Below are positions 41,540 to 51,031 of a DNA stretch of 64,000 bases, one piece after another (position 1 is the first letter of the stretch; the number at the start of each line of letters is the position of its first letter). Both the position numbers and the translations under genes were made by a program. A model generated the notes under the pieces. That model was given only the letters and a program-made list of their open reading frames with translations. It made no database searches and had not been told where the DNA came from. This DNA comes from HO2-45-11b sp964450915 (GTDB lineage Bacteria > Patescibacteriota > Andersenbacteria > UBA10190): NCBI GenBank assembly GCA_964450915.1, contig CAYVFG010000003.1, positions 3,797-67,796 on the forward strand. Reading direction: 5' to 3'.

Positions 41540-41622
41540 TGCCGCGGGAGAGAATCGAACTCTCATGAAGTTGCCTTCGCAGGATTTTGAGTCCTGTGCG
41601 TCTACCGTTCCGCCACCACGGC
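41540..41622 (-). tRNA. tRNA-Leu, anticodon CAA
   Basis: 83 nt class II tRNA. Acceptor GCCGTGG pairs with CCGCGGC; anticodon arm CAGGA-CTCAAAA-TCCTG gives CAA; long variable arm (GAAGG...CTTC); T arm GAGAGTTCGATTCTCTC. The discriminator base is A and the CCA end is not encoded. TATAGA lies about 10 bp upstream on the minus strand. Confidence 0.95.
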
Positions 41623-41702
41623 TGTTGTTACACTCTATATCCAGATGCATTTATTTTCCAGTCCGCATGCCTATTCGGCTCGCAACGTAGCTAAAACCGG
41701 CC

Positions 41703-41756
41703 TGGGCAAAACTGCCCATTGCGTAGGTGTGTAAAACTCTATACCATTTGAGGTAT
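41703..41756 (+). promoter_or_regulatory. Two dyads upstream of parA
   Basis: TGGGCA-4-TGCCCA (41703-41718) and ATACC-6-GGTAT (41741-41756), the latter overlapping TATACC 14 bp before the parA ATG. They may be operators for ParA/ParB autoregulation. No canonical parS was seen. Confidence 0.35.
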
Positions 41757-41759
41757 CGT

Positions 41760-42524
41760 ATGTCGGAAACACTTGCTGTAGTAAATCAGAAGGGTGGCGT
41801 GGGCAAGACAACCACGAGTGTTAATCTTGGCAGCTATTTGGCAGATTCTGGCAAAAACGTATTGATTGTAGATTTGGATCCGCAGGCGAATGCAACTGCC
41901 GGGGTCGGTGTTACGGTAGGCGAAGGGATTCCGAGCCTGTATGACTTGCTTGCGGGAGAAGTTCCTATCGAAAAAGTTATTTTCCCAACGCATTTGGAGC
42001 GATTGAACATTATTCCGTCTACTCCGGACTTAGCAGGCGCTGCAATGGAGCTTATGGACGAAAGTTATCGAGAATACAGGTTGCGACGAGCGCTGAAGGC
42101 CGTAAAAGACAGTTACGATTTTATTTTAATTGATTGCCCACCAAGCTTGGGCTTATTGACGATTAATGGTCTTGCTGCAGCAGATAGGCTGCTTATACCT
42201 GTGCAATGCGAATTTTATGCATTAGAGGGGTTGCATCAACTGTTAAATACTGTCGATTTAGTGAGAAAGCATCTCAATCCGCGATTGCAGGTGCTAGGCG
42301 CTGTGCTTACGATGTTTGATCGCAGAACTGCGCTTTCTCGCAAAGTGGTACGCGAAGTGCGCAAAACATTCCCGGGCCACGTTTTTGAAAGCATTATTCC
42401 GCGCAATACGGAACTTGCGGAGGCCCCAAGCACCGGACAGACTATTTTAGAGTATGATCGATTATCTCCTGGAGCGCGAGCGTACGAATATTTGTCTGAA
42501 GAATTGTTGGATCTCTATTCTTAA
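41760..42524 (+). CDS. parA: Chromosome-partitioning ATPase ParA (Soj)
   Basis: 254 aa from the ATG at 41760 (MSETLAVVNQKGGVGKTTT). Deviant Walker A KGGVGKTT, Walker A' IVDLDPQANAT, and the Walker B-region LIDCPPSLG are intact. Short N-terminus without a DNA-binding domain, as in chromosomal Soj. Works with ParB, encoded 15 bp downstream, to move replication origins. Its presence suggests proximity to the origin, but no oriC features were found in this window. Confidence 0.95.
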   Translation: MSETLAVVNQKGGVGKTTTSVNLGSYLADSGKNVLIVDLDPQANATAGVGVTVGEGIPSLYDLLAGEVPIEKVIFPTHLERLNIIPSTPDLAGAAMELMDESYREYRLRRALKAVKDSYDFILIDCPPSLGLLTINGLAAADRLLIPVQCEFYALEGLHQLLNTVDLVRKHLNPRLQVLGAVLTMFDRRTALSRKVVREVRKTFPGHVFESIIPRNTELAEAPSTGQTILEYDRLSPGARAYEYLSEELLDLYS

Positions 42525-42539
42525 CTACTATTATTATCT

Positions 42540-43919
42540 ATGGGACTTGGACGAGGACTAGCATCACTTATTTCACGCCGCGACAATCAATCCGCTGACG
42601 ATGTGCTCGAGCAGATCGATAGCATGGAGGAATTAAATGAAGAAACGGGCGTGGTGCGCGATTTTCGAGATTTGCAGCGGGATGCTGATGATGAAGTGAT
42701 TGCTGCGCCAAAAAAACCACTGGTAACTCCTATTTTCTTGGATCCGGAGGATGCTCGTATGCACGAAGATGAAGTGGCGGAAAAAGTTTCTATTACAAAA
42801 GTTGTGGTGGAAGAAAAAAATGAAGATATCGAAGAAGAGCCTGCGGAAGTAGAGGTTGAGGAAGTGGAGGTTACCGAGGAGCCGGCTGTTGAAGAGAAAA
42901 CGGAACCAGTTACGCCAGAAGTTGAACTACCTCGTCCCGCCCCGCAGGGCGAGGCTCGCTCTGAAGAGCGGCCAGAAGAGCCCGAGGAGGCGGAAGATGA
43001 TGACGATGTGTCTGAGGTACTAGTTGCTCAGGCAATGAAGTACGACGGCATCTGGGACCGACACGAAGATACTGTTCGCCATATTCCTGTTGCAGATATT
43101 ACCATTAACCCTCTCCAGCCGCGAAGATCGTTCGATGAAAATGAATTAAAAGATTTGCAAGAATCTATTTCAAAGAACGGAATTCTTCAGCCCTTGGTTG
43201 TTCGCAGATTGGATAACGACAAGTTTGAATTGATTGCAGGGGAGCGGCGCTTGCGTTCTGCAAAGGCTCTTAAATGGGAAAAGGTTCCATGCGTTATTCG
43301 AAAAGATGTTTCTTCTGACCAATCTCGATTAGTGTTTGCGCTTGTCGAAAACATTCAGCGAGAAAACTTGAATCCAATTGAAGAAGCGCTGGCATATAAG
43401 CAGCTTAATGAGGATTACGGATTGACTCATGAAGAAATTGGTCAGCGAGTAGGGAAGAGTCGTGTTGGTGTAACGAATATTGTCCGCGTATTGCAACTCC
43501 CTGCTGAAATTCAACGCGGAATGGTGGAAGGAAAAATTACGATGGGACATGCAAAGGCAATCTTGATGATTCCGGATCCGGAAAAGCAAATTCGATTCTA
43601 TCATCATTTGGTTGATGAAGGGCTTACGGTTCGAAAAGCAGAGCTCCGTGCCCGCAGAATTCAGCGAACGATGGTGACGGGCGTTTCAACTCCTCGCAAT
43701 CGATTTAAGGATCGCCATCCATTGTCGCTCAAGTACACACCCATGATCGAAGAGCGATTCGGATACTTAACTCACATTAAATACGAAGAAGATAAGAAGG
43801 CATTTGAAGTTGTGCTTCGCGCAACAAACGATAAAGAACTAGAAGAGCTTGTGGGCCGCTTACTAGGCCAGCGCTCATTGCCATCCAACGACCTGGATCG
43901 CGACGTGATTGAGGATTAG
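42540..43919 (+). CDS. parB: Chromosome-partitioning protein ParB with long acidic insertion
   Basis: 459 aa, longer than usual (about 280-330). Residues 1-30 (MGLGRGLASLISR) are the conserved ParA-interacting start. Residues about 55-160 form a Glu/Val/Pro-rich acidic linker, including a repeat-derived PRPAPQGEARSEERPEE. The CTPase domain follows (DITINPLQPRRSFDE; LIAGERRLRSAK), then the HTH (THEEIGQRVGKSRVGVTNIVRVLQLP) and a C-terminal dimer domain. The linker is unusual in both size and charge. Confidence 0.94.
   Translation: MGLGRGLASLISRRDNQSADDVLEQIDSMEELNEETGVVRDFRDLQRDADDEVIAAPKKPLVTPIFLDPEDARMHEDEVAEKVSITKVVVEEKNEDIEEEPAEVEVEEVEVTEEPAVEEKTEPVTPEVELPRPAPQGEARSEERPEEPEEAEDDDDVSEVLVAQAMKYDGIWDRHEDTVRHIPVADITINPLQPRRSFDENELKDLQESISKNGILQPLVVRRLDNDKFELIAGERRLRSAKALKWEKVPCVIRKDVSSDQSRLVFALVENIQRENLNPIEEALAYKQLNEDYGLTHEEIGQRVGKSRVGVTNIVRVLQLPAEIQRGMVEGKITMGHAKAILMIPDPEKQIRFYHHLVDEGLTVRKAELRARRIQRTMVTGVSTPRNRFKDRHPLSLKYTPMIEERFGYLTHIKYEEDKKAFEVVLRATNDKELEELVGRLLGQRSLPSNDLDRDVIED
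42930..42954. repeat. Palindromic repeat inside parB
   Basis: CCTCG...CGAGG outer arms with inner CC/GG pairs, 9-base loop, translated in frame in the acidic linker. A smaller GCTC/GAGC hairpin follows. Confidence 0.5.
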
Positions 43920-43939
43920 CGGAATTAATTGTTAAAATT

Positions 43940-44965
43940 ATGAGGGTGTCTGCTGTCAGTATAGCGTTGCTAGTAGCTGCTTTTCTGGTAGTTTTGATGC
44001 TTGGAATGGTTGCGCTGCAGCATCGTGCCTATGTTTCGCCTGTCATTGCTCGAAGCCAAGGACAAGTAACTGTTCATTCATGTTCCGGCATGAACGGCGT
44101 GAGCGAACCTTGCTATTGGAGATATGAATACAACGCGCCTGCTTGTGGGCAAGGAGCTTGTTCGAAAATGGTCATATTCTTTAGCGGTGGTGAAATGAAC
44201 TGCGACGATTCGTACGGCAACCCGAATACTGTGTATGGCAAGATATTGGATGCATATGCGCAGGATGGGTATGTTGCGGTGTGCGCAGGGACCTTCATAA
44301 CAAGCAAGGGCGGGCAATCGACCCCGTATTCCCAAGAAGCAACTCGGGTTGACGCGCTTGTAAAAAACATTCGGGCATCCTCGGATATTCTCAAGGCGTG
44401 GAATGGGGATCAGCTCCTCTTTTCCGGAGTTAGTCACGGTGCAACTGCGCCTGTAACAACGATGGCGCAAACAACGCTCGATGAGCAGGCAGCGTGGAAG
44501 GGGGCTAAAACAACAGGGGCGTGTTTCTTGGACGGCATGTATGACACCGTTGCTGCTGACGCATTTTTGCAGAATGGTACTCCTCGTGCACAATGCAATG
44601 CACTCCATACTGCAACTGCGTGCGCACGATATTTCAATACGTCTTCCTGCCCCGCTGTTACTCAAAGCAATGCTCTTGCGGCGCAGGATACGATCGTGCA
44701 TGTAAACCCTTCTGTATTTACTATTTCCCATTGGAAGCTCGTAGAGTGCGGAAGTGCCTTGCCTGCTTGCGGAGTACAAGGCAATCCAACAGCGGGCGAT
44801 GCCCTGCCTGCTGCGCCAATACAGCAGCTATGCACCAGTATTCAAGGGGCATCTCAACAGTCCTGTACCTTTGGTTCGCTTCCTGACCAAAGTCATCAGA
44901 TGTGCGCAGGAACTCCCCAAGGAATTAACCAATGCCAGAGTTGGTTTGATGGAATTGTTCGGTAG
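43940..44965 (+). CDS. Exported Cys-rich alpha/beta-hydrolase-like protein
   Basis: 341 aa. N-terminal signal anchor (about 5-26). The exported part has 16 Cys, consistent with several disulfides. MVIFFSGGEMNC resembles the oxyanion strand of pectin-acetylesterase/NOTUM-like hydrolases, GVSHGAT is a GxSxG nucleophile elbow (about residue 164), FLDGMYD may give the acid and DQSHQMC the His. Probably an esterase acting outside the membrane; the substrate is unknown. Confidence 0.65.
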   Translation: MRVSAVSIALLVAAFLVVLMLGMVALQHRAYVSPVIARSQGQVTVHSCSGMNGVSEPCYWRYEYNAPACGQGACSKMVIFFSGGEMNCDDSYGNPNTVYGKILDAYAQDGYVAVCAGTFITSKGGQSTPYSQEATRVDALVKNIRASSDILKAWNGDQLLFSGVSHGATAPVTTMAQTTLDEQAAWKGAKTTGACFLDGMYDTVAADAFLQNGTPRAQCNALHTATACARYFNTSSCPAVTQSNALAAQDTIVHVNPSVFTISHWKLVECGSALPACGVQGNPTAGDALPAAPIQQLCTSIQGASQQSCTFGSLPDQSHQMCAGTPQGINQCQSWFDGIVR

Positions 44966-44979
44966 GTGAAAGTCGTTAT

Positions 44980-47166
44980 TTATTCTTGCTCGTTCTCTTT
45001 GCTGAACTTACACGTTTTGCTGCTGCAGCGGATCGTATTTTTTGCGCCATACACAAGGAGACTTTCGCATTGCGGGCATTTTTCTCCAGTCGGCTTGCTC
45101 CAATATGCATTTTTGCATTCCGGATATTGATCGCATGCGTAGAATGTTTTGCCGCGTTTGGACTTCTTTTCAATAATACTGCCCTTGCCGCACAGCGGAC
45201 ATTTTACGCCGGTATCTTTAACGATCGGCGTAATGTGTTTGCAATCCGGGTATCCGGAACAACCTAGGAAGGCGCCGAAGCGTCCGCGTTTTACTACTAA
45301 CGGCTTTCCGCAATCTGGGCATATTTTGCCGGAATATTCTTCTTCTAGTTTTTTCTCATCACCCATCGGTTCCGTGTGTTTGCATTCCGGGTAGTTGCTG
45401 CACGCTTTGAACTTTCCGAATCGTCCAAGCTTGATGACGATATCGCTTCCGCATTTCGGGCACTTTTCATCCGTTGCCGTTTGCGTTAAGTCTTCTTTTT
45501 TGAGTTCTTTGTTTTTCTCACCGATCAATGCGTGGAATGGTCCGTAGAAATCTTTGATGACGGGCTGCCATTTTTTATCTCCGGATGCAACATCGTCCAG
45601 ACTTGCCTCCATGTTGGCAGTAAAGTCGATATCCACAATATTGGGAAAGTGTTCTGTAAGTACGCCATTTACCAATGTTCCAATTTCTGTAGGCGCCAGT
45701 CGTTTTTCTTCGTTCTTCTCCACATACCCACGTTTTTGAATAACATCAATCGTTGGCGCATATGTGCTTGGGCGACCAATGCCATGTTCTTCCAATGCCT
45801 TTACTAGGGTTGCTTCCGAGTATCGTGCAGGAGGCTGCGTAAAATGCTGTTCGGGTGCAAGCTTGGATAGTTTGAGTTCATCGCCTTGCGCAAGTTCTGG
45901 CAACACGGATTCCTGAAGCGCTGCCTTCTCGCCGAGTGCGCGTACGAATCCGTCGAATTGCACGGTCATGCCGTTTGCGCGGAATGTATAGTCGTTAGCC
46001 GTAATATCGATTGCTGTCTGGTTGAGTATTGCATCTGCCATTTGAGATGCAATCATGCGCTGCCAAATGAGGCGATACAGTTTGATTTGGCTTGGTTCGA
46101 ATTCTGCAGAAAGCATGTCTGGAGTCTTGGATGGGTCGGTAGGGCGGATAGCTTCGTGTGCTTCTTGCGCGCCTTTGGATTTTTTGGAAAATACTCGCGG
46201 AGCAGAAAGCGCATAGTTATCACCGAATAATGTTTTAATAGTCGTAGCTGCAACAGCAGTAGCCTCTGTTGAAAGGTTTAACGAGTCTGTTCTCATATAT
46301 GTAATGTGTCCATTTTCATACAAACCTTGGGCGATCATCATGGTGCGCTTGCTGGAGAATCCTAGCTGATTAAATGCTGCCTGTTGCAATGTGCTTGTGG
46401 TAAACGGTGCGGGCGCCGTTCGCTTGCGCTGCTTTACTTCGATATTTGAAACAACGTATTTTGCGTCGGATAATTCTTTTTCGATCCCCTGCACTTCTTC
46501 TTTTGATGTGATGCCAAGTTTTGGAATTGCTTTGCCACCTTTCGCTTTAAGCAAACTAGAAAATTCGGTGCCTTCTTTTTTTACTAATGCTTCAAGTGTC
46601 CAATATTCATCTGATTTGAACGCATTGATTTCTTCTTCTCGCTGCACAATAAGCCTTACCGCAACGGATTGTACGCGCCCTGCAGACAGGCCTCGGCGCA
46701 CTTTATTCCAAAGAAGAGGGGAGAGTTCGTATCCAACCAATCTATCTAATACCCTGCGGGCTTGCTGTGCATCTACGAGGTTAATGTCGAGCTCTCGCGG
46801 ATTTTGGATCGCGTTTTGGATGGCTGTTTTTGTAATTTCGTGGAATGTAATGCGCTTTGCCTTTTCGGGCTTTGGCGCAAGTACCTCGTATAAATGCCAG
46901 GCAATTGCTTCTCCTTCACGATCTTCGTCAGTTGCAAAGTAGATGATATCTGCTTTAGACGCATATTTTTTTAACTCCTTAATCCGTTCTTCTGCTTTCT
47001 CTGGAATAATATAGGTAGGAACGAAATTCTTTTTTACATCAACGCCGATTTTGGACTTTGGTAAATCGCGGACATGGCCATAGCTGCTTTTTACGACAAA
47101 GCCCTTGCCGAGATATTTCTGAATTGTTTTCGCCTTTGCGGGCGACTCCACAATCACTAAGTTCAT
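44980..47166 (-). CDS. topA: DNA topoisomerase I with four C-terminal zinc ribbons
   Basis: 728 aa type IA topoisomerase that relaxes negative supercoils. TOPRIM domain (MNLVIVESPAKAKTIQKYLG; ATDEDREGEAIAWHL), active-site Tyr in ITYMRTDS (about residue 290), and GRPSTYAPTI. Four C-terminal zinc ribbons from about residue 580: CPKC...CSNYPEC, CPDC...CSGYPDC, CPLC...CDQYPEC, CPQC...CSSKTC. The acetyl-rich tail seen in some homologues is absent. Confidence 0.96.
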   Translation of the reverse strand: MNLVIVESPAKAKTIQKYLGKGFVVKSSYGHVRDLPKSKIGVDVKKNFVPTYIIPEKAEERIKELKKYASKADIIYFATDEDREGEAIAWHLYEVLAPKPEKAKRITFHEITKTAIQNAIQNPRELDINLVDAQQARRVLDRLVGYELSPLLWNKVRRGLSAGRVQSVAVRLIVQREEEINAFKSDEYWTLEALVKKEGTEFSSLLKAKGGKAIPKLGITSKEEVQGIEKELSDAKYVVSNIEVKQRKRTAPAPFTTSTLQQAAFNQLGFSSKRTMMIAQGLYENGHITYMRTDSLNLSTEATAVAATTIKTLFGDNYALSAPRVFSKKSKGAQEAHEAIRPTDPSKTPDMLSAEFEPSQIKLYRLIWQRMIASQMADAILNQTAIDITANDYTFRANGMTVQFDGFVRALGEKAALQESVLPELAQGDELKLSKLAPEQHFTQPPARYSEATLVKALEEHGIGRPSTYAPTIDVIQKRGYVEKNEEKRLAPTEIGTLVNGVLTEHFPNIVDIDFTANMEASLDDVASGDKKWQPVIKDFYGPFHALIGEKNKELKKEDLTQTATDEKCPKCGSDIVIKLGRFGKFKACSNYPECKHTEPMGDEKKLEEEYSGKICPDCGKPLVVKRGRFGAFLGCSGYPDCKHITPIVKDTGVKCPLCGKGSIIEKKSKRGKTFYACDQYPECKNAYWSKPTGEKCPQCESLLVYGAKNTIRCSSKTCKFSKENEQE

Positions 47167-47209
47167 ATGTGGGCAGTAAACAGGGAAACGGATGTAATGT
47201 CAAAATTAT

Positions 47210-48085
47210 TTATATTTTCTTCACGTATTGCATTCCCCCAACATGTTCCACAACTCCAATCATTTCCAGTTCTGAAATGCCTGCTGAAGCATCTTGGATA
47301 GACATATCGCAAAGTACGGCGAGGTCTTCTATGTGAAGTGGGTCTGAGGATAGCTTGGTTACCATTATTTTCAATTCCTTTCGAATTGGTTCATGGGTGA
47401 GCGTTTCTGAATCACTTTCAGATAATTCAAATCGTGTAAGAATGTCTGTGCTATCGAGCACCATGCCTGCGCCATCCCTAATGAGCATATTTGTCCCTTC
47501 GCATGCAGGGTCGGTGATGGGGCCAGGGATTGCCAAGACGTCCCGATTTTCTTCCATTGCCAAGCGGGCTGTAATAAGCGATCCAGAGCGCTTTGCCGCT
47601 TGTATAATGAGTGTTGCCTTGCATAGCCCGGCAATGATGCGGTTGCGGGCGGGGAAATTGCCTAAATATGCAGGCGTGCCGGGTTCATACTCTGAAATAA
47701 TCGCCCCGCCTGTTTTTAGAATTTCTTGTGCAATAGTTTTATTGCCTCGCGGATAGAGCGACTTGTCATCTACGCCAGAGCCTAATACGGCAATGGTCGG
47801 CATGTTTTGGTCGACACAAATTCTGTGTGCAAATGTATCTATTCCGTACGCCATTCCGGAAACTAACGTAACACCGGCGCGTACGCATGGTGGCAATAAC
47901 GATGCGCATGCTTGGCGGCCGTACATCGTCGCCTTTCTGCTACCAACAACTCCTAGTAAGAATTCCGAAGATAGTATTTCTTTGTTCCCTCGTATATATA
48001 ACTGCTCCGGCGCCTTATGAATCTCGCGCAATAATGCAGGATATTCTTCATCTGCAAATTTGATAACAGAGATATCATCTCTCAT
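47210..48085 (-). CDS. dprA: DNA-processing protein DprA (Smf)
   Basis: 291 aa from the ATG at 48085; the frame also opens at a TTG at 48097. Rossmann-like DprA core with LGVVGSRKATMYGRQA, SGMAYGIDTFAHR and LGSGVDDKSLYPRGN, and a C-terminal winged-helix domain (LSSDPLHIEDLAVLCDMS). It loads RecA on incoming single-stranded DNA, which fits with comEC near 62 kb. Confidence 0.93.
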   Translation of the reverse strand: MRDDISVIKFADEEYPALLREIHKAPEQLYIRGNKEILSSEFLLGVVGSRKATMYGRQACASLLPPCVRAGVTLVSGMAYGIDTFAHRICVDQNMPTIAVLGSGVDDKSLYPRGNKTIAQEILKTGGAIISEYEPGTPAYLGNFPARNRIIAGLCKATLIIQAAKRSGSLITARLAMEENRDVLAIPGPITDPACEGTNMLIRDGAGMVLDSTDILTRFELSESDSETLTHEPIRKELKIMVTKLSSDPLHIEDLAVLCDMSIQDASAGISELEMIGVVEHVGGMQYVKKI

Positions 48086-48105
48086 GCTCTTATTCAACCA
48101 TATTT

Positions 48106-50988
48106 TTATTCGGCAAGCGAGGAAATTATTTGTTGTATCAATTCAGGCGTTATTGTATCGGTGTCCCAAGAGATCGTGCTTTCGCGTGCTTGCCAGCGGG
48201 CTGGTGTGCCGTTTTGATTTTTTATTGCAGATAATTTTTCGAGGATTTTAACTGGATCTTTTCCGGTTACCAGTAATCGAACGTACGGATCTTCGTCGTT
48301 TGGTCGAATTGTTTTTGTCTGCATTGCGGTAATTCCGCACGCTGTTGCGGCCTTTTCCAGCTGAATCATGAGCGACAAATTTTGCACTTCTTCAGGAATT
48401 GCTCCAAATTCTTCTTTCAAATTTTTTATATAATTTTGTAATTGTTCAACTGACTTCGATCGAGAGAGGCGAATGTACCACATTGTTCTGGTGTCGGTAT
48501 CTGGAATAAAGCTTGCAGGAATATATGCGGGCAGCATTGTATGGATGTCTGCGCGTTGTATTTCTGTCTCTCCCGCATCATCAACCATATCGAGATACAT
48601 ATACATGCCGACTGCCGACGCAGAACCGCTTTGCTCGGCGCCCATTAGATTGCCCGCACCGCGCAACTCCAAATCTCGTCGTGCAATATCCCAGCCGGAA
48701 CCTTGGCGAGTGGATTCCGTGAGGGCTGTTAAGCGCTGACGTTGCATGTCTGTTAATTTTTCTTGGGAGTATAGAAACAATGCATGACCTTGTCTTGAGC
48801 GTCTTCCGATTCTTCCTCGCAATTGATACAGCTGCGCTAATCCGAAGTGCGGAGCATTCCAAACAATCATCGTATTTGCATTTGGTAAATCCAAGCCGTT
48901 TTCAACGATACTGGATGAAATCAAGATATCCAGTTGGTGTGTGTCAAATGCGTGAATGATTGCGCTCAGCTTTTCGTCGGGGAGCTTGGCATGTGCAATG
49001 GCGATGCGCGCATGGGGTGCAAGTGCTTGAATGGTCTCTTTAATCATCGCAAGGTTTCTAATCTTAGAAGAAACGATATATATTTGCCCGTCTCTATCTA
49101 ATTCTTGAAATAATGCTTGGGTAAGCGCGCTATCTGAAACTTTTTTAATACTCGTTTCGATATTCTTTCTGCCTTTTGGAGCTGTTGCAATAACAGAGAG
49201 GCTTCGAAGGCCGGACAATGCCATGGATAGTGTTCGTGGAATCGGCGTTGCCGAAAGCGAGAGAACGTCGATAGTTGATCGCATCTTTTTTAAGTGCTCT
49301 TTATGCTTTACGCCGAATTTTTGTTCTTCGTCGATGATGAGCAAGGATAGATTTTGCCACGGGATGGAATTGCTCAGTATTGCATGTGTTCCAATGACGA
49401 TAACAGGTTTGCCATCCGAAATAATTTGCTTTGCTTTTTTTATTTCTTTTTGCGAAGAAAATCGTGAAATTAAAAAGATGGAATCCGATATATCGGATAA
49501 GCGTTCTTTAAATGTATCCGCATGCTGCTGGACTAACAGCGTTGTTGGTGCAAGCAGAGCGATTTGCTTGCCATTTGCGAATGCATGGCGGGCTGCGCGC
49601 ATGGCAAGTTCCGTTTTTCCGAACCCAACGTCGCCGACCATGAGCCTATCCATGGGTATATCTTTTTGCATGTCTGATTGAATATCTTGCCAGGTGGTTG
49701 CTTGGTCTGGCGTCATTTCATACGGAAAAGTCTCGTCGAGCTTTTTCTCGATAGTTGCATCTATATAATACGGGCTTCGTTTCGCCTTCTCGCGTTCTTT
49801 ATTGATTGCGATAAGTTCTTTTGCGAATACAGCAGCATCGTGTTGCGCTTTTTTCTTTGTTTTTTGCCATAGGGTACCGCCTAAGCGATACAGTGCGGGC
49901 GAGCTTTCTCCTATATATGGGGATACTTTATGCGCAAACGCTACGGGTACGGAAAGCGTATCGCCGTCTGCATAACGCAACACAATATATTCTTGTTCCG
50001 CATTGTCTAACATCCTTTTTTCTAGCCCCTCAAATATTCCGATACCATGGTCTGCGTGCACTGCCGGCCTGCCGGGAGTAAGCGCTCCGATCAATTCCAG
50101 CGCTCGCTCTTGCGATATTGGCGATGAGTACGTCTTCGAAGATTTGCTGATAGCTCCAGGGATTACGGGCATTTGAATTTCTTGCAATCGTGTTGGTAGT
50201 ATAATGTCCGGATGTTTTGAAGCTGTAATAATAGTTGTTGCAGTAGGGAAGTGCGCTTGCTGAGGAGCTATAACAACAAATTTTTTAAATGCTGTTTCAA
50301 GCTTTTCTGTTTTTTGTGGGAATGAGAGCGGAGGAATTGCAACGGAGTGTTCGTTTTTTGCACGATTCTTTTTTCGAACAATAATTTTATCAATCGTATT
50401 CCCAAAAAAAGAAATAGAAATAGGATGCTCAAAAAGAGGATGCGAGATGCGCGCTTCATCTCCTATAATATAAAATCCGGACCCGGCTTGTTTGCTGCTG
50501 TGGCGAATATATCCTGTTGATACTAATGTTTTTGCAAGTTCTGTAATGGAGTACGTTTGGCCGAGAGTGAGATGAAGGATGCGTGCTTGATATTCTTCGC
50601 TGCTCGGAAATTGCATGTCTGCAATACTTTTCGGAACATAGTATGATCTGGGGAGATTACTAAGGAGCGCATGAGCGGATGTTGAGAGTTTTGTAGATAT
50701 AGTACCGTCCAGTTCTTGCTCTGTGAGCTGGTCGGTGATGATATGTTCTATTCCCCATTGTTCTGCCGAATGGGTCTCGGTATGCGAGCTTATGAGCGCA
50801 ATAGGAGAAGTGATTTTGCCCGAAATCGTGCTTGCGAACATCATATTGAGATTTTCGGGTATAGAAACGAGCACCTTTTCAGGGGAAATTGTCAGTTCCG
50901 TTGAGACGTCATGCAGAAACTCCTCCCATTCTGGTTGGTATTTTGTCAAAATGCTTTGACAAAATTGAGATAGGCCTATGATTGACAT
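48106..50988 (-). CDS. mfd: Transcription-repair coupling factor Mfd
   Basis: 960 aa if started at 50988 (MSIIGLSQFCQ); in-frame starts at 51009 and further up are possible. UvrB-like N-terminal part is shortened (family usually about 1150 aa). RNA polymerase-interacting domain begins GRPAVHADHGIGIFEGLE; translocase domains carry Walker A GDVGFGKTELA, LLIIDEEQKFGVKH, LSATPIPRTL and YQLRGRIGRRSRQGHALFLY. Removes stalled polymerase at lesions. The first codons contain the dyad at 50940-50965. Confidence 0.93.
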   Translation of the reverse strand: MSIIGLSQFCQSILTKYQPEWEEFLHDVSTELTISPEKVLVSIPENLNMMFASTISGKITSPIALISSHTETHSAEQWGIEHIITDQLTEQELDGTISTKLSTSAHALLSNLPRSYYVPKSIADMQFPSSEEYQARILHLTLGQTYSITELAKTLVSTGYIRHSSKQAGSGFYIIGDEARISHPLFEHPISISFFGNTIDKIIVRKKNRAKNEHSVAIPPLSFPQKTEKLETAFKKFVVIAPQQAHFPTATTIITASKHPDIILPTRLQEIQMPVIPGAISKSSKTYSSPISQERALELIGALTPGRPAVHADHGIGIFEGLEKRMLDNAEQEYIVLRYADGDTLSVPVAFAHKVSPYIGESSPALYRLGGTLWQKTKKKAQHDAAVFAKELIAINKEREKAKRSPYYIDATIEKKLDETFPYEMTPDQATTWQDIQSDMQKDIPMDRLMVGDVGFGKTELAMRAARHAFANGKQIALLAPTTLLVQQHADTFKERLSDISDSIFLISRFSSQKEIKKAKQIISDGKPVIVIGTHAILSNSIPWQNLSLLIIDEEQKFGVKHKEHLKKMRSTIDVLSLSATPIPRTLSMALSGLRSLSVIATAPKGRKNIETSIKKVSDSALTQALFQELDRDGQIYIVSSKIRNLAMIKETIQALAPHARIAIAHAKLPDEKLSAIIHAFDTHQLDILISSSIVENGLDLPNANTMIVWNAPHFGLAQLYQLRGRIGRRSRQGHALFLYSQEKLTDMQRQRLTALTESTRQGSGWDIARRDLELRGAGNLMGAEQSGSASAVGMYMYLDMVDDAGETEIQRADIHTMLPAYIPASFIPDTDTRTMWYIRLSRSKSVEQLQNYIKNLKEEFGAIPEEVQNLSLMIQLEKAATACGITAMQTKTIRPNDEDPYVRLLVTGKDPVKILEKLSAIKNQNGTPARWQARESTISWDTDTITPELIQQIISSLAE
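50940..50965. promoter_or_regulatory. Dyad ATTTTGTCAAA / TTTGACAAAAT near the TrmB-like gene
   Basis: 11-base perfect arms with 4-base spacer ATGC, the same core and spacing as the dyad at 22173-22204. It lies inside the first mfd codons and 17 bp upstream of the -35 of the TrmB-like gene. Confidence 0.55.
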
Positions 50989-51010
50989 TCTTATATTGTT
51001 ACTGTACATT
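50982..51010 (+). promoter_or_regulatory. Promoter of the TrmB-like gene
   Basis: TTGACA, 17 bp, TACATT, ending 21 bp before the ATG at 51032. Confidence 0.55.
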
Positions 51011-51031
51011 CTGTTTTCAAGCAACCCCCCT

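Noticed and set aside
41640..41760. parS site near parAB
   Set aside because: No sequence close to the canonical 16-bp parS was seen in the parAB region; the dyads present have different sequences.
46391..46942. 183-codon plus-strand ORF inside topA
   Set aside because: Antisense shadow; topA motifs run continuously through the region.
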